Source of the DNA: Mesoaciditogaceae bacterium
GTDB taxonomy: Bacteria > Thermotogota > Thermotogae > Mesoaciditogales > Mesoaciditogaceae
Assembly (NCBI GenBank): GCA_015486145.1
Contig: WFSH01000015.1
Location: 1 to 6,822 of the forward strand
DNA length: 6,822 bases
Direction of reading: 5' to 3'
Of this stretch, positions 5,136-6,822 are shown piece by piece. The notes below the pieces were generated by a model. The model was not told the origin of the DNA, made no database searches, and saw only the letters and a program-made list of their open reading frames with translations. A program made the position numbers and the translations under genes. How positions within the stretch are numbered: position 1 is the stretch's first letter; the number at the start of each line of letters is the position of its first letter.

Positions 5136-6473
5136 ATGAGAGGGTACATTCCAACGTGGTCATCTTTAAAGGAACACAATGTACCTAAATGGTATGATGA
5201 TGCAAAATTAGGGATATTCATTCACTGGGGACCTTACTCAGTGCCTGCATGGGCTCCAACCACTGGGGAGCTTGGAGAAGTTCCTCAAGGAGAGTGGTTT
5301 GAAAACAACCCATATGCGGAATGGTACTTGAATTCTTTGAGAATTAAAAGAAGTCCAACGTGGAAACACCACGTTGAGAAGTATGGAAAAAATTTTGATT
5401 ACTATAAATTTGTTGACATGTGGAAAGCAGAAAAATGGGATCCAAAAGAATGGGTTGAACTTTTTAAAAAAGCGGGAGCGAAATATGTGATACCCACCAC
5501 AAAGCATCACGATGGGTTTTGCCTGTGGCCAAGCAAATACACGGATTTCAATGCCATGAATAGGGGGCCAAAAAGGGATCTGATTGGAGAATTGGCCAAA
5601 GCTGTTAAAGATGAAGGACTCAAATTTGGTGTGTATTACTCTGGAGCGCTCGACTGGAGATTTACAAAAGAGCCCATAACAACTTCCGAAGATATTAGAT
5701 TTATCATCAGACCACACACTTATGAATATTCAGATTATGCTTACAAACAGTTTGAAGAGCTTATCGAAAAATATAAACCTGATATTCTTTGGAATGACAT
5801 AGGTTGGCCAGAAAAGGGAAGAGAAGATCTCAAATACCTTTTTGCTCATTTTTACAATAAAAATCCTGAGGGAGTTGTAAACGATCGGTGGGATGTTTCA
5901 CATTGGGACTTTAAAACTCCAGAATACAAGCAAAATTATCCTGAAGGAATCCCGTCGTACAAATGGGAATTGTGCCGTGGATTGGGATTTTCATTTGGAT
6001 ACAATCAAAATGAAAGCGATAAGGAAGTACTGAGTTCAGAAAAATTGATTTATCTGTTGGTGGAGGTTGTGAGCAAAGGGGGGAATCTCCTCTTAAACGT
6101 TGGTCCTAAGGCGGATGGAACAATTCCGGAAATCCAACGCGAAAGGCTTCTTACACTTGGCAAATGGCTTGAGAAAAATGGTGAAGCAATTTACGATACA
6201 ACCTCCTGGAATATGGAGAAGACTGAAACCACTGATGGGACAGAAGTGAGATTCACAAGGAAAGATCCCAATTTGTATTGCATACTTTTGGGGACTCCTC
6301 AATACAAAGAGTTAACTCTGAAATCTTTAAGAATAGATGTTAAAAGCGTTGTAACTTTGATGAGTACAGGCGAGAAATTGAAACATCAAGTGGAAGGCGA
6401 AAATACGAAAATATTTTTTCCACGTTTACCAGAGGAATTTTGTACAACTATTTTGAAAATCTCGCCCGTGTGA
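5136..6473 (+). CDS. GH29 alpha-L-fucosidase, intracellular
   Basis: A 445-residue family 29 glycoside hydrolase that removes alpha-linked L-fucose with retention, closely resembling the T. maritima enzyme (449 residues, recalled). Aligning by motif, the nucleophile is Asp221 in WNDIGWPEK. Glu263 (TPEYK) matches the acid/base Glu266 of that enzyme, and Glu62 (YAEWY) matches its Glu66. Fucose-contacting residues are kept: His30 (FIHWG), His124-His125 (TKHHDG), Tyr168 and Arg251 (NDRW). The barrel spans about 1-345 and a beta-sandwich follows to the end. No signal peptide is present, so it acts in the cytoplasm on imported fucosides. AGGTG at 5122-5126 precedes the ATG by 9 nt. It lies 67 nt after the permease and 32 nt before the isomerase, in the same apparent operon. 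Confidence 0.95.
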   Translation: MRGYIPTWSSLKEHNVPKWYDDAKLGIFIHWGPYSVPAWAPTTGELGEVPQGEWFENNPYAEWYLNSLRIKRSPTWKHHVEKYGKNFDYYKFVDMWKAEKWDPKEWVELFKKAGAKYVIPTTKHHDGFCLWPSKYTDFNAMNRGPKRDLIGELAKAVKDEGLKFGVYYSGALDWRFTKEPITTSEDIRFIIRPHTYEYSDYAYKQFEELIEKYKPDILWNDIGWPEKGREDLKYLFAHFYNKNPEGVVNDRWDVSHWDFKTPEYKQNYPEGIPSYKWELCRGLGFSFGYNQNESDKEVLSSEKLIYLLVEVVSKGGNLLLNVGPKADGTIPEIQRERLLTLGKWLEKNGEAIYDTTSWNMEKTETTDGTEVRFTRKDPNLYCILLGTPQYKELTLKSLRIDVKSVVTLMSTGEKLKHQVEGENTKIFFPRLPEEFCTTILKISPV

Positions 6474-6505
6474 GACAAAAAAGGTCAAAAGAGGAGAGGA
6501 TTGAC

Positions 6506-6822
6506 GTGAAAGAAAAAACAAGTATGAAAGTGAATTCTCCAAGGGTTGTTGGAAAGTTACCTAAAATAGGAATTCGTCCCGTTATAGATGGACGTAAAGA
6601 AGTGAGAGAACCTTTAGAAAACCAAACGATGAATATGGCAAAAGCTACGGCAGATTTTTTGACCAAGAATTTAAAGCATCCGAATGGTATGCGAGTTGAA
6701 TGTGTAATCTCCAATATCATAAGCAACGTCGCCGAAGCAGCCAAGGCAGAAGAGAAATTTAGTGAAGAAAATGTTGGACTCACCATAACTGTAACTCCAA
6801 CGTGGTGTTATGGCTCAGAGAC
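6506..6822 (+). CDS. fucI: L-fucose isomerase, N-terminal part, cut by window end
   Basis: The first 105 codons of an isomerase that interconverts L-fucose and L-fuculose in the cytoplasm. KLPKIGIRPVIDGR, QTMNMAKATA, VECVIS, AEAA, EEKFS, NVGLTITVTP and WCYGSE match E. coli FucI as I recall it. The full protein would be about 590 residues; the metal-binding glutamate and aspartate lie beyond the window. GTG 6506 is chosen because AGGAG at 6492-6496 precedes it by 9 nt. The in-frame ATG 6524 is too far from that site, and GTG 6470 (which overlaps the fucosidase stop) has none. The start adds a short VKEKTSMKVNSPRVVG extension to the conserved core. The 32-nt gap after the fucosidase holds no terminator, so the two are probably co-transcribed. 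Confidence 0.93.
   Translation, partial: MKEKTSMKVNSPRVVGKLPKIGIRPVIDGRKEVREPLENQTMNMAKATADFLTKNLKHPNGMRVECVISNIISNVAEAAKAEEKFSEENVGLTITVTPTWCYGSE

Noticed and set aside
5238..5717. Long minus-strand open frame opposite the fucosidase (159 codons)
   Set aside because: It is the antisense shadow of a highly conserved GH29 gene and has no recognisable protein features.

Overview
The window looks like a piece of an L-fucose utilization locus from a bacterium of the Thermotogota (Thermotogae). The basis for that is the strong resemblance of the GH29 alpha-L-fucosidase to the well-studied Thermotoga maritima enzyme (recalled, not searched), the AT-rich composition, compact operon spacing and strong Shine-Dalgarno sites. 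The composition looks more AT-rich than Thermotoga proper, so a relative such as Pseudothermotoga is possible, but genus is not determined here. All convincing genes are on the + strand.

Layout: (1) 1-257 is an upstream region with a candidate promoter and an operator-like site, plus an in-frame open stretch that probably is not part of the next protein. (2) 258-890 is a class II aldolase, most likely L-fuculose-1-phosphate aldolase. (3) 891-1428 is an unusually long non-coding stretch holding a consensus-like promoter with a LacI-family-type palindrome on its start point, a 12-bp stem-loop, an orphan strong ribosome-binding site and a foldable element. (4) 1429-5068 is a complete CUT2/RbsABC-type ABC importer: secreted binding protein, double ATPase, permease. 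A 12-bp stem-loop separates the binding-protein gene from the ATPase gene, and the ATPase and permease genes overlap by 4 nt. (5) 5136-6473 is a cytoplasmic GH29 alpha-L-fucosidase. (6) 6506 to the end is the start of L-fucose isomerase, cut by the window edge.

Inferred working: the importer brings in L-fucose or a small fucoside, the fucosidase releases L-fucose inside the cell, the isomerase makes L-fuculose, a kinase outside the window would phosphorylate it, and the aldolase splits L-fuculose-1-phosphate into DHAP and L-lactaldehyde. Two similar operator-like sites, one before the aldolase and one before the importer, suggest that one LacI-family repressor (not in the window) controls both units.

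The protein-coding genes belong to known families. The least explained part is the 5' leader at 1100-1428 and the pairing of a monosaccharide-type importer with an intracellular fucosidase. I found no mobile element, CRISPR array, tRNA or rRNA.
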